Below are positions 41,501 through 55,959 of a DNA stretch of 64,000 bases, in pieces (the stretch's first letter is position 1; each line of letters begins with the position of its first letter). A program made the position numbers and the translations under genes. Location: positions 34,416,932 through 34,480,931 of the forward strand of contig CM034539.1 in NCBI GenBank assembly GCA_020002185.1, given 5' to 3'. This DNA comes from Paraescarpia echinospica (taxonomy: Eukaryota; Annelida; Polychaeta; Sabellida; Siboglinidae). A model generated the notes under the pieces. It was not told where the DNA came from, searched no databases, and saw only the letters and a list, made by a program, of their open reading frames with translations.

Positions 41501-43146
41501 ATGTCAAAGTGAACAAAAAAATTCACGTATATTACACCAAAACGGTATTTTCAAGTGCACTCTTTGCACGGACGGATCCGTAATGTGGTCTCACCCCAAA
41601 AATGATGTCCTGCATGTTACAAATCTTCACGTAGGCTAGACTGATATCAAGCTACACATGTAACTAGATTAACCGCAAAGGGGAATGTATGTTACCATTT
41701 CATCTCAGTCACGTAAGTTACAAGAAAATAGTACGTAAGTTATGGGTGTGAAAACTCATTGTCATTTCATGTTTTATCTTGTCTAATGGAGAAGTACATT
41801 CAGTATTCTCGAAAAAAACGTGTCCGATGTCAAAGTGATCGAAAAAATTCACGCATATCACACAAAAACGGTATTTTCAAGTGCACTCTTTGCGCGGACG
41901 GATCCGTAATGTGGTCTTACCCTAAAACTGATGTCCTGCATGTTACAAATCTTCACGAAGGCTATACTGATATCAAGCTACACATATAACTAGATTAACC
42001 GCAATGGGGAATGTATGTTACCCTTTCATCTCCGGCACGTAAGTTACAAGAAAATAGTACGTAAGTTATGGCTGTGAAAACTCATTCCCATTTGATATTT
42101 TATCTCGTTTAATGCAGTAGTACATTCAGTATTCTCGAAACAAACGTGTCCCTTGTCAAAGTGAACGAAAAAAATTCACGCATATCACACCAAAACGGTA
42201 TTTTCAAGTGCTCTCTTTGCGCGGACGGATCCGTAATGTGGTCTTTCCCCAAACTGATGTCATGCATGTTACAAATCTTCACGAAGGCAAGACTGATATC
42301 AAGCTACACATATAACTAGATTAATCGCAATGGGGAATGTATGTTACCCTTTCATCTCCGTCACGTAAGTTACAAGAAAATAGTCCGTAAGTTATGGGTG
42401 TGAAAACTCATTGTCATTTCATGTTTTATCTTGTCTAATGGAGTAGTACATTCAGTATTCTCGAAACAAACTTGTCCCATGTCAAAGTGATCGAAAAAAT
42501 TCACGCATATCACACCAAAACGGTATTTTCAAGTGCACTCTTTGGGCGGACGGATCCGTAATGTGGTCTTACCCTAAAACTGATGTCCTGCATGTTAAAA
42601 ATCTTCACGAAGGCTATACTGATATCTAGCTACACATATAACTAGATTAACCGCAAAGGGGAATGTATGTTACCCTTTCATCTCCGTCACGTAAGTTACA
42701 AGAAAATAGTACGTAATTTACGGGTGTGAAAACACATTCTCATTTCATGTTTTTTTCTTGTCTAATGCAGTAGAACATTCAGTATTCTCGAAATAAACAT
42801 GTCCCATGTCAAAGTGATCGAAAACAATTCACGCATATCACACCAAAACGGTATTTTCAAGTGAACTCTTTGCGCGGACGGATCCGTAATGTGGTCTTTC
42901 CCCAAACTGATGTCATGCATGTTACAAATCTTCACGAAGGCAAGACTGATATCAAGCTACACATATAACTAGATTAATCGCAATGGGGAATGTATGTTAC
43001 CCTTTCATCTCCGTCACGTAAGTTACAAGAAAATAGTACGTAAGTTATGGGTGTGAAAACTCATTGTCATTTCATGTTTTATCTTGTCTATTGCAGTAGT
43101 ACATTCAGTATTCTCGAAACAAACGTGTCCCATGTCAAAGCGATCG
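38580..43146 (+). repeat. 14-mer satellite duplication (4567 bp), copy 1
   Basis: It is followed immediately by a second copy at +4567 bp (14 monomers). Landmarks at exact spacing are TCAAGGGCACTC with TCCTTCATGTAAC, GTTACTAATCTTCACGATGG, TAATTTGAAGTGC, GATGAGGTCCTCC, GAATGGATG and TTTGGGCGGACGG. From about 39.52 kb to 43.15 kb the two copies look almost base-identical. The part from about 38.79 to 39.3 kb differs and resembles the proximal-zone subfamily. Confidence 0.9.
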
Positions 43147-46100
43147 AAAAAAAATCACGCATATCACAACAAAACGGTATTTTCAAGGGCACTCTTTGCG
43201 CGGACGGATCCGTAATGTGGTCTTACCCCAAACTGATGTCCTTCATGTAACAAATCTTCACGAAGGCAATACTGATATCAAGCTACACATATAACTAGAT
43301 TAACCGCAAAGGGGAATGTACGTTACCCTTTCATCTCCGTCACGTAAGTTACAAGAAAATAGTACGTAAGTTATGGGTGTGAAACCTCATTCCCATTTGA
43401 TGTTTTATCTTTTTTAATGCAGTAGTACATTCAGTATTCTCGAAACAAACGTGTCCCATGTCAAAGCGATCTAAAAAAAGTCACGCATATCACAACAAAA
43501 CGGTATTTTCAAGTGCACTCTTTGCGCGGACGGATCCGTAATGTGGTCTTACCCCAAATTGATGTCCTGCATGTTACAAATCTTCACGAAGGCTATACTG
43601 ATATCAAGCTACACATATAACTAGATTAACCGCAAAGGGGAATGTATGTTACCCTTTCATCTCCGTCACGTAAGTTACAAGAAAATAGTACGTAAGTTAT
43701 GGGTGTGAAAACACATTTTCATTTCATGTTTTATCTTCTCTAATGCAGTAGTATATTCAGTATTCTCGAAGCAAACGTGTCCCATGTCAAAGTGATCGAA
43801 AAAAATTCACGCATATCACACCAAAACGGTATTTTCAAGTGCACTCTTTGCGCGGACGGATCCGTAATGTGGTCTTTCCCCAAACTGATGTCATGCATGT
43901 TACTAATCTTCACGATGGCTAGACTGATATCAAGCTACACATATAACTAGATTAATCGCAATGGGGTATGTATGTTATCCTTTCATCTCCGGCACGTAAG
44001 TTACAAGAAAATAGTACGTAAGTTATGGGTGTGAAACCTCATTCCCATTTGATGTTTTATCTTGTTTAATGCAGTAGAACATTCAGTATTCTCAAAACAA
44101 ACGTGTCCCTTTTGAAAGTGATCGAAATAAAATCACGCATATCACACCAAAACGGTAATTTGAAGTGCACTCTTTGCGCGGACGGATCCGTATTGTGGTC
44201 TTACCCTAAAACTGGTGTCCTGCATGTTACAAATCTTCACGAAGGCTATACTGATATCAAGCTACACATATAACTAGATTAACCGCAAAGGGGATGTATG
44301 TTACCCTTTCATCTCCGTCACGTAAGTTACAACAAAATAGCACGTAAGTTATGGGTGTGAAAACTCATTGTCATTTCATATTTTATCTTGTCTAATGGAG
44401 TAGTACATTCAGTATTCTCGAAACAAACGTGTCCCATGTCAAAGTGATCAAAAAAATTCACACATATTACTCCAAAACGGTATTTTCAAGTGCACTCTTT
44501 GCGCGGACGGATCCGTAATGTGGTCTTACCCCAAAAATGAGGTCCTCCATGTTACAAATCTTCACGAAGGCTAGACTGATATCAACCTACACATGTAACT
44601 AGATTAACCGCAAAGGGGAATGAATGTTACCCTTTCATCTCCGGCACGTAAGTTACAAGAAAATAGTACGTAAGTTATGGGTGTGAAAACTCATTCCCAT
44701 TTGATATTTTATCTCGTTTAATGCAGTAGTACATTCAGTATTCTCAAAACAAACGTGTCCATTGTCAAAGTGATCGAATAAAAATCACGCATATCACACC
44801 AAAACTGTATTTTCAAATGCACACTTTGCGCGGACGGATCCGTATTGTGGTCTTACCCTAAAACTGATGTCCTGCATGTTACAAATCTTCACGAAGGCTA
44901 TACTGATATCAAGCTACACATATAACTAGATTAACCGCAAAGGGGATTGTATGTTACCCTTTCATCTCCGTCACGTAAGTTACAAGAAAATAGCACGTAA
45001 GTTATGGGTGTGAAAACTCATTGTCATTTCATGTTTTATCTTGTCTAATGGAGTAGTACATTCAGTATTCTCGAAACAAACGTGTCCCATGTCAAAGTGA
45101 TCAAAAAAATTCACGCATATTACACCAAAACGGTATTTTCAAGTGCACTCTTTGCGCGGACGGATCCGTAATGTGGTCTCACCCCAAAAATGATGTCCTG
45201 CATGTTACAAATCTTCACGAAGGCTAGACTGATATCAAGCTACACATGTAATTAGATTAACCGCAAAGGGGAATGGATGTTACCCTTTCATCTCAGTCAC
45301 GTAAGTTACAAGAAAATAGTACATAAGTTATGGGTGTGAAAACTCATTGTCATTTCAAATTTTATCTTGTCTAATGGAGAAGTACATTCAGTATTCTCGA
45401 AACAAACGTGTCCTATGTCAAAGTGATCGAAAAAATTCACGCATATCACACCAAAACGGTATTTTCAAGTGCACTCTTTGCGCGGACGGATCCGTAATGT
45501 GGCCTTACCCTAAAACTGATGTCCTGCATGTTACAAATCTTCACGAAGGCTATACTGATATCAAGCTACACATATAACTAGATTAACCGCAATGGGGAAT
45601 TAATGTCACCCTTTCATCTCCGTCACGTAAGTTACAAGAAAAAAGTACGTAAGTTATGGGTGTGAAAACTCATTCCTATTTGATGTTTTATCTTGTCTAA
45701 TGCAGTAGTACATTCAGTATTCTCGAAACAAACGTGTCCCTTGTCAAAGTGAACGAAAAAAATTCACGCATATCACACCAAAACGGTATTTTCAAGTGCA
45801 CTCTTTGCGCGGACGGATCCGTATTGTGGTCTTACCCTAAAACTGATGTCCTGCATGTTAAAAATCTTCACGAAGGCTATACTGATATCAAGCTACACAT
45901 ATAACTAGATTAACCGCAAAGGGGAATGTATGTTACCCTTTCATCTCCGTCACGTAAGTTACAAGAAAATAGCACGTAAGTTATGGGTGTGAAAACTCAT
46001 TGTCATTTCATGTTTTTTCTTGTCTAATGGAGTAGTACATTCAGTATTCTCGAAACAAACGTGTCCCATGTCAAAGTGAACAAAAAAATTCACGTATATT

Positions 46101-47713
46101 ACACCAAAACGGTATTTTCAAGTGCACTCTTTGCACGGACGGATCCGTAATGTGGTCTCACCCCAAAAATGATGTCCTGCATGTTACAAATCTTCACGTA
46201 GGCTAGACTGATATCAAGCTACACATGTAACTAGATTAACCGCAAAGGGGAATGTATGTTACCATTTCATCTCAGTCACGTAAGTTACAAGAAAATAGTA
46301 CGTAAGTTATGGGTGTGAAAACTCATTGTCATTTCATGTTTTATCTTGTCTAATGGAGAAGTACATTCAGTATTCTCGAAAAAAACGTGTCCGATGTCAA
46401 AGTGATCGAAAAAATTCACGCATATCACACAAAAACGGTATTTTCAAGTGCACTCTTTGCGCGGACGGATCCGTAATGTGGTCTTACCCTAAAACTGATG
46501 TCCTGCATGTTACAAATCTTCACGAAGGCTATACTGATATCAAGCTACACATATAACTAGATTAACCGCAATGGGGAATGTATGTTACCCTTTCATCTCC
46601 GGCACGTAAGTTACAAGAAAATAGTACGTAAGTTATGGCTGTGAAAACTCATTCCCATTTGATATTTTATCTCGTTTAATGCAGTAGTACATTCAGTATT
46701 CTCGAAACAAACGTGTCCCTTGTCAAAGTGAACGAAAAAAATTCACGCATATCACACCAAAACGGTATTTTCAAGTGCTCTCTTTGCGCGGACGGATCCG
46801 TAATGTGGTCTTTCCCCAAACTGATGTCATGCATGTTACAAATCTTCACGAAGGCAAGACTGATATCAAGCTACACATATAACTAGATTAATCGCAATGG
46901 GGAATGTATGTTACCCTTTCATCTCCGTCACGTAAGTTACAAGAAAATAGTCCGTAAGTTATGGGTGTGAAAACTCATTGTCATTTCATGTTTTATCTTG
47001 TCTAATGGAGTAGTACATTCAGTATTCTCGAAACAAACTTGTCCCATGTCAAAGTGATCGAAAAAATTCACGCATATCACACCAAAACGGTATTTTCAAG
47101 TGCACTCTTTGGGCGGACGGATCCGTAATGTGGTCTTACCCTAAAACTGATGTCCTGCATGTTAAAAATCTTCACGAAGGCTATACTGATATCTAGCTAC
47201 ACATATAACTAGATTAACCGCAAAGGGGAATGTATGTTACCCTTTCATCTCCGTCACGTAAGTTACAAGAAAATAGTACGTAATTTACGGGTGTGAAAAC
47301 ACATTCTCATTTCATGTTTTTTTCTTGTCTAATGCAGTAGAACATTCAGTATTCTCGAAATAAACATGTCCCATGTCAAAGTGATCGAAAACAATTCACG
47401 CATATCACACCAAAACGGTATTTTCAAGTGAACTCTTTGCGCGGACGGATCCGTAATGTGGTCTTTCCCCAAACTGATGTCATGCATGTTACAAATCTTC
47501 ACGAAGGCAAGACTGATATCAAGCTACACATATAACTAGATTAATCGCAATGGGGAATGTATGTTACCCTTTCATCTCCGTCACGTAAGTTACAAGAAAA
47601 TAGTACGTAAGTTATGGGTGTGAAAACTCATTGTCATTTCATGTTTTATCTTGTCTATTGCAGTAGTACATTCAGTATTCTCGAAACAAACGTGTCCCAT
47701 GTCAAAGCGATCG
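43147..47713 (+). repeat. 14-mer satellite duplication (4567 bp), copy 2
   Basis: Tandem second copy of 38580-43146. Its first kilobase (about 43.19-43.63 kb) also matches 24.45-24.89 kb, sharing CCTTCATGTAAC and GATCTAAAAAAAGTCACG. This makes it the better-preserved version of that segment. After about 47.71 kb the sequence changes to other monomers of the same distal subfamily. Confidence 0.9.
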
Positions 47714-49109
47714 AAAAAAATTCACGCATATCACAACAAAACGGTATTTTCAAGTGCACTCTTTGCGCGGACGGATCCGTAATGTGGTCTTACCCCAAAC
47801 TGATGTCCTGCATGTTACAAATCTTCACGAAGGCTATTCTGATATCAAGCTACACATATAACTAGATTAACCGCAATGGGGAATTAATGTTACCCTTTCA
47901 TCTCCGTCACGTAAGTTACAAGAAAAAAGTACGTAAGTTATGGGTGTGAAAAATAATTCCTATTTGATGTTTTATCTTGTCTAATGCAGTAGTATATTCA
48001 GTATTCTCGAAAGAAACGTGTCCCTTGTCAAAGTGAACGTAAAAAATTCACGCATATCACATCAAAACGGTATTTTCAAGTGCACTCTTTGCGCGGACGG
48101 ATCCGTAATGTGATCTTACCACAAAATGATGTCCTGCATGTTACAAATCTTCACGAAGGCTATACTGATATCAAGCTACACATATAACTAGATTAACTGC
48201 AAAGGGGAATGTATGTTACCCTTTCATCTCCGTCACGTAAGTTACAAGAAAATAGTACGTAAATTACCGGTGTGAAAACACATTCTCATTTCATGTTTTT
48301 TCTCGTCTAATGCAGTAGTACATTCAGTATTCTCGAATCAAACGTGTCCCGTGTCAAAGTGATCGAAAACAATTGACGCATATTACACCAAAACGGTATT
48401 TTCAAGTGCACTCTTTGCGCGGACGGATCCGTAATGTGTTCTTTCCCCAAACTGATGTCATCCATTTTACAAATCTTCACGAAGGCTAGACTGATATCAA
48501 GCTACACATATAACTAGATTAATCGCAATGGGGAATATATGTTACCCTTTCATCTCCGTCACGTAAGTTACAAAAAAATTGTACGTAAGTTATGGGTGTG
48601 AAAATTCATTGTCATTTCATATTTTATCTTGTCTAATGGAGTAGTACATTCAGTATTCTCTAAACAAACGTGTCCCTTGTCAAAGTGATCGAAATAAAAT
48701 CACGCATATCACACCAAAACGGTAATTTGAAGTGCACTCTTTGCGCGGACGGATCCGTATTGTGGTCTTACCCTAAAACTGATGTCCTGCATGTTACAAA
48801 TCTTCACGAAGGCTATACTGATATCAAGCTACACATATAACTAGATTAACCGCAAAGGGGATGTATGTTACCCTTTCATCTCCGTCACGTAAGTTAAAAC
48901 AAAATAGCACGTAAGTTATGGGTGTGAAAATTCATTGTCATTTCATATTTTATCTTGTCTAATGGAGTAGTACATTCAGTATTCTCGAAACAAACGTGTC
49001 CCATGTCAAAGTGATCAAAAAAATTCACACATATTACTCCAAAACGGTATTTTCAAGTGCACTCTTTGCTGCGGACTGATCCGTAATGTGGTCTTACCCC
49101 AAAAATGAG

Positions 49110-50088
49110 GTCCTGCATGTTACAAATCTTCACGAAGGCTAGACTGAAATCAAGCTACACATGTAACTAGATTAACCGCAAAGGGGAATGAATGTTACCC
49201 TTTCATCTCCGGCACGTAAGTTACAAGAAAATATTACGTAAGTTATGGGTGTGAAAACTCATTCCCATTTGATATTTTATCTCGTTTAATGCAGTAGTAC
49301 ATTCAGTATTCTCAAAACAAACGTGTCCATTGTCAAAGTGATCGAAAAAAAATCACGCATATCACACCAAAACGGTATTTTCAAGTGCACTCTTTGCGCG
49401 GACGGATCCGTATTGTGGTCTTACCCTAAAACTGATGTCCTGCATGTTACAAATCTTCACGAAGGCTATACTGATATCAAGCTACACATATAACTAGATT
49501 AACCGCAAAGGGGATTGTATGTTACCCTTTCATCTCCGTCACGTAAGTTACAAGAAAATAGCACGTAAGTTATGGGTGTGAAAACTCATTGTCATTTGAT
49601 GTTTTATCTTGCCTAATGCAGTAGTACATTCAGTATTCTCTAAACAAACGTGTCCCTTGTCAAAGTGATCGAAATAAAATCACGCATATCACAACAAAAC
49701 GGTAATTTGAAGTGCACTCTTTGCGCGGACGGATCCGTATTGTGGTCTTACCCTAAAACTGATGTCCTGCATGTTACAAATCTTCACGAAGGCTATACTG
49801 ATATCGAGCTACACATATAACTAGATTAACCGCAAAGGGGATGTATGTTACCCTTTCATCTCCGTCACGTAAGTTACAACAAAATAGCACGTAAGTTATG
49901 GGTGTGAAAACTCATTCCCATTTCATGTTTTATCTTTTCTAATGCAGAAGTACATTCAGTATTCTCGAAACAAACGTCACCCATGTCAAGGTGATCGAAA
50001 TAAATTGACGCATATCACACCAAAACGGTATTTTCAAGGGCACTCTTTGCGCGGACGGATCCGTAATGTGGTCTTACCCCAAAATGAT
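49110..50088 (+). repeat. 3-mer satellite duplication (979 bp), copy 1
   Basis: Three monomers recur at +979 bp with shared rare variants: GACTGAAATC, ATTACGTAAG, TTGCCTAATGC, TATTCTCTAAAC, TAATTTGAAG, GATATCGAGC and AAACGTCACCC. The 979-bp offset is 3 x 326 plus one base. Confidence 0.88.
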
Positions 50089-51067
50089 GTCCTGCATGTT
50101 ACAAATCTTCACGAAGGCTAGACTGAAATCAAGCTACACATGTAACTAGATTAACCGCAAAGGGGAATGAATGTTACCCTTTCATCTCCGGCACGTAAGT
50201 TACAAGAAATTATTACGTAAGTTATGGGTGTGAAAACTCATTCCCATTTGATATTTTATCTCGTTTAATGCAGTAGTACATTCAGTATTCTCAAAACAAA
50301 CGTGTCCATTGTCAAAGTGATCGAAAAAAAATCACGCATATCACACCAAAACGGTATTTTCAAGTGCACTCTTTGCGCGGACGGATCCGTATTGTGGTCT
50401 TACCCTAAAACTGATGTCCTGCATGTTACAAATCTTCACGAAGGCTATACTGATATCAAGCTACACATATAACTAGATTAACCGCAAAGGGGATTGTATG
50501 TTACCCTTTCATCTCCGTCACGTAAGTTACAAGAAAATAGCACGTAAGTTATGGGTGTGAAAACTCATTGTCATTTGATGTTTTATCTTGCCTAATGCAG
50601 TAGTACATTCAGTATTCTCTAAACAAACGTGTCCCTTGTCAAAGTGATCGAAATAAAATCACGCATATCACAACAAAACGGTAATTTGAAGTGCACTCTT
50701 TGCGCGGACGGATCCGTATTGTGGTCTTACCCTAAAACTGATGTCCTGCATGTTACAAATCTTCACGAAGGCTATACTGATATCGAGCTACACATATAAC
50801 TAGATTAACCGCAAAGGGGATGTATGTTACCCTTTCATCTCCGTCACGTAAGTTACAACAAAATAGCACGTAAGTTATGGGTGTGAAAACTCATTCCCAT
50901 TTCATGTTTTATCTTTTCTAATGCAGAAGTACATTCAGTATTCTCGAAACAAACGTCACCCATGTCAAGGTGATCGAAATAAATTGACGCATATCACACC
51001 AAAACGGTATTTTCAAGGGCACTCTTTGCGCGGACGGATCCGTAATGTGGTCTTACCCCAAAATGAT
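50089..51067 (+). repeat. 3-mer satellite duplication (979 bp), copy 2
   Basis: Immediate tandem copy of 49110-50088. It differs at very few bases (for example AAGAAATTATTACG against AAGAAAATATTACG), so by eye this is one of the youngest events in the array. It ends where GACTGAAATC is replaced by the usual TACTGATATC. Confidence 0.88.
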
Positions 51068-52779
51068 GTCCTGCATGTTACAAATCTTCACGAAGGCTAT
51101 ACTGATATCAAGCTACACATATAACTAGATTAACCGCAATGGGGAATTAATGTTACCCTTTAATCTCCGTCACGTAAGTTACAAGAAAATAGTACGTAAG
51201 TTATGGGTGTGAAAACTTATTCACATTTCATGTTTTATCTTGTTTAATGCAGTAGTACATTCAGTATTCTCGAAACAAACGTGTCCCATGTCAAAGCGAT
51301 CGATAAAAATTCACGCATATGACAACAAAATGGTATTTTCAAGGGCACTCTTTGCGCGGACGGATCCGTAATGTGGTCTTACCCCAAACTGATGTCCTGC
51401 ATGTTACAAATCTTCACGAAGGCTAGACTGATATCAAGCTACACATATAACTAGATTAACCGCAATGGGGAATGTATGTTACCCTTTCATCTCCGTCACG
51501 TAAGTTACAAGAAAATAGTACGTAAGTTATGGGTGTGAAAACTCATTCCCATTTCATGTTTTATCTTGTTTAATGCAGCAGTACATTCAGTATTCTCAAA
51601 ACAAACGTGTCCAATGTCAAAGTGATCGAAAAAAAATCACGCATATCACAACAAAACGGTATTTTCAAGTGCACTCTTTGCGCGGACGGATCCGTAATGT
51701 GGTCTTACCCCAAAATGATGTCCTGCATGTTACAAATCTTCACGAAGGCTAGACTGATATCAAGCTACACATGTAACTAGATTAATCGCAAAGGGGAATG
51801 AATGTTACCCTTTCATCTCCGGCACGTAAGTTACAAGAAAATAGTACGTCAGTTATGGGTGTGAAAACTCATTCCCATTTGATATTTTATCTCGTTTAAT
51901 GCAGTAGTACATTCAGTATTCTCAAAACAAACGTGTCCATTGTCAAAGTGATCGAAAAAAAATCACGCATATCACACCAAAACGGTATTTTCAAGTGCAC
52001 TCTTTGCGCGGACGGATCCGTAATGTGGTCTCACCCCAAAAATGATGTCCTGCATGTTACAAATCTTCACGAAGGCTAGACTGATATCAAGCTACACATG
52101 TAATTAGATTAACCGCAAAGGGGAATGTATGTTACCCTTTCATCTCAGTCACGTAAGTTACAAGAAAATAGTACGTAAGTTATGGGTGTGAAAACTCATT
52201 GTCATTTCATGTTTTATCTTGTCTAATGGAGAAGTACATTCAGTATTCTCAAAACAAACGTGTCCTATGTCAAAGTGATCGAAAAAATTCACGCATATCA
52301 CACCAAAACGGTATTTTCAAGTGCACTCTTTGCGCGGACGGATCCGTAATGTGGTCTTACCCTAAAACTGATGTCCTGCATGTTACAAATCTTCACGAAG
52401 GCTATACTGATATCAAGCTACACATATAACTAGAATAACCGCAATGGGGAATTAATGTCACCCTTTCATCTTCGTCACGTAAGTTACAAGAAAAAAGTAC
52501 GTAAGTTATGGGTGTGAAAACTCATTCCTATTTGATGTTTTATATTGTCTAATGCAGTAGTACATTCAGTATTCTCGAAACAAACGTGTCCCTTGTCAAA
52601 GTGAACGAAACAAATTCACGCATATCACACCAAAACGGTATTTTCAAGTGCACTCTTTGCGCGGACGGATCCGTAATGTGGTCTTACCCCAAAATGATGT
52701 CCTGCATGTTACAAATCTTCACGAAGGCTATACTGATATCAAGCTACACATATAACTAGATTAACCGCAATGGGGAATT

Positions 52780-52795
52780 AATGTACTAATTCCCA
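52780..52795 (+). repeat. Deletion junction inside distal monomer
   Basis: The sequence GGGGAATTAATGT is followed directly by ACTAATTCCC. About 60 bp are missing, including both copies of ACGTAAGTTA and the usual monomer start. This is the only unit in the right arm that I noticed without either copy of that motif. Confidence 0.8.
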
Positions 52796-55700
52796 TTTGA
52801 TGTTTCATCTTGCCTAATGCAGTAGTACATTCAGTATTCTCTAAACAAACGTATCCCTTGTCAAAGTGATCGAAAAAAATTCACACATATCACACCAAAA
52901 CGGTATTTTCAAGTGCACTCTTTGCGCGGACGGATCCGTAATGTGGTCTTACCCCAAAACTGATGTCCTGCATGTTACAAATTTTCACGAAGGCTATACT
53001 GATATCAAGCTACACATATAACTAGATTAACCGCAATGGGGAATGTATGTTACCCTTTCATCTCCGGCGCGTAAGTTACAAGAAAATAGTACGTAAGTTA
53101 TGGCTGTGAAAACTCATTCCCATTTGATATTTTATCTCGTTTAATGCAGTAGTACATTCAGTATTCTCGAAACAAACGTGTCCCTTGTCAAAGTGAACGA
53201 AAACAATTCACGCATATCACACCAAAACGGTATTTTCAAGTGCACTCTTTGCGCGGACGGATCCGTAATGTGGTCTTTCCCCAAACTGATGTCATGCATG
53301 TTACAAATCGTCACGAAGGCAAGACTGATATCAAGCTACACATATAACTAGATTAATCGCAATGGGGAATGTATGTTACCCTTTCATCTCCGTCACGTAA
53401 GTTACAAGAAAATAGTACGTAAGTTATGGGTGTGAAAACTCATTGTCATTTCATGTTTTATCTTGTCTAATGCAGTAGTACATTCAGTATTCTCGAAACA
53501 AACGTGTCCCATGTCAAAGCGATCGAAAATAATTCACGCATATCACGACAAAACGGTATTTTCAAGTGCACTCTTTGCGCGGACGGATCCGTAATGTGGT
53601 CTTACCCCAAACTGATGTCCTGCATGTTACAAATCTTCACGAAGGCTATTCTGATATCAAGCTACACATATAACTAGATTAACCGCAATGGGGAATTAAT
53701 GTCACCCTTTCATCTCCGTCACGTAAGTTACAAGAAAAAATACGTAAGTTATGGGTGTGACAAATTATTCCTATTTGATGTTTTATCTTGTCTAATGCAG
53801 TAGTACATTCAGTATTCTCGAAAGAAACGTGTCCCTTGTCAAAGTGAACGAAAAAAATTCACGCATATCACACCAAAACGGTATTTTCAAGTGCACTCTT
53901 TGCGCGGACGGATCCGTAATGTGGTCTTACCCCAAAATGATGTCCTGCATGTTACAAATCTTCACGAAGGCTATACTGATATCAAGCTACACATATAACT
54001 AGATTAACCGCAATGGGGAATTAATGTTACCCTTTAATCTCCGTCACGTAAGTTACAAGAAAATAGTACGTAAGTTATGGGTGTGAAAACTCATTCCCAT
54101 TTCATGTTTTATCTTGTTTAATGCAGTAGTACATTCAGTATTCTCGAAACAAACGTGTCCCATGTCAAAGCGATCGAAAAAAATTCACGCATATGACAAC
54201 AAAATGGTATTTTCAAGGGCACTCTTTGCGCTGACGGATCCGTAATGTGGTCTTACCCCAAACTGATGTCCTGCATGTTACAAATCTTCACGAAGGCTAG
54301 ACTGATATCAAGCTACACATATAACTAGATTAACCGCAATGGGGAATGTATGTTACCCTTTCATCTCCGTCACGTAAGTTACAAGAAAATAGTACGTAAG
54401 TTATGGGTGTGAAAACTCATTCCCATTTCATGTTTTATCTTGTTTAATGCAGTAGTACATTCAGTATTCTCAAAACAAACGTGTCCAATGTCAAAGTGAT
54501 CGAAAACAAATCACGCATATCACACCAAAACGGTATTTTCAAGTGCACTCTTTGCGCAGACGGATCCGTAATGTGGTCTTACCCCAAAATGATGTCCTGC
54601 ATGTTACAAATCTTCACGAAGGCTAGGCTGATATCACGCTACACATGTAACTAGATTAACCGCAAAGGGGAATGTATGTTACCCTTTCATCTCAGTCACG
54701 TAAGTTACAAGAAAATAGTACGTAAGTTATGGGTGTGAAAACTCATTGTCATTTCATGTTTTATCTTGTCTAATGGAGAAGTACATTCAGTATTCTCGAA
54801 ACAAACGTGTCCTATGTCAAAGTGATCGAAAAAATTCACGCATATCACACCAAAACGGTATTTTCAAGTGCACTCTTTGCGCGGACGGATCCGTAATGTG
54901 GTCTTACCCTAAAACTGATGTCCTGCATGTTACAAATCTTCACGAAGGCTATATTGATATCAAGCTACACATATAACTAGATTAACCGCAATGGGGAAAT
55001 AATGTCACCCTTTCATCTCCGTCACGTAAGTTACAAGAAAAAAGTACGTAAGTTGTGGATGTGAAAACTCATTTCTATTAGATGTTTTATCTTGTCTAAT
55101 GCAGTAGTACATTCAGTATTCTCGAAACAAACGTGTCCCTTGTCAAAGTGAATGAAAAAAATTCACGCATATCACACCAAAACGGTATTTTCAAGTGCAC
55201 TCTTTGCGCGGACGGATCCGTAATGTGGTCTTACCCCAAAATTATGTCCTGCATGTTATAAATCTTCACGAAGGCTATACTGATATCAAGCTACACATAT
55301 AACTAGATTAACCGCAAAGGGGAATGTATGTTACCCTTTCATCTCCGTCACGTAAGTTACAAGAAAATAGTACGTAAGTTATGGGTGTGAAAACTCATTC
55401 CCATTTGATGTTTTATCTTGTTTAATGCAGTAGTACATTCAGTATTCTCGAAACAAACGTGTCCCATGTCAAAGCGATCGAAAAAAATTCGCGCATATCA
55501 CAACAAAACGGTATTTTCAGGTGAACTTTTTGCGCGGACGGATCCGTAATGTGGTCTTGCCCCAAACTGATGTCCTGCATGTTACAAATCTTCACGAAGG
55601 CTATTCTGATATCAAGCTACACATATAACTAGATTAACCGCTATGGGGAATTAATGTTACCCTTTCATCTCCGTCACGTAAGTTACAAGAAAAAAGTACG

Positions 55701-55959
55701 TAAGTTATGGGTGTGAAAACTCATTCCTATTTGATGTTTTATCTTGTATAATGCAGTAGTACATTCAGTATTCACGAAACAAACGTGTCCCTTGTGAAAG
55801 TGAACGAAAACAATTCACGCATATCACACCAAAACGGTATTTTCAAGTGCACTCTTTGCGCGAACGGATCCGTAATGTGGTCTTACCCCAAAATGATGTC
55901 CTGCATGTTACAAATCTTCACGAAGGCTATACTGATATCAAGCTACACATATAACTAGA

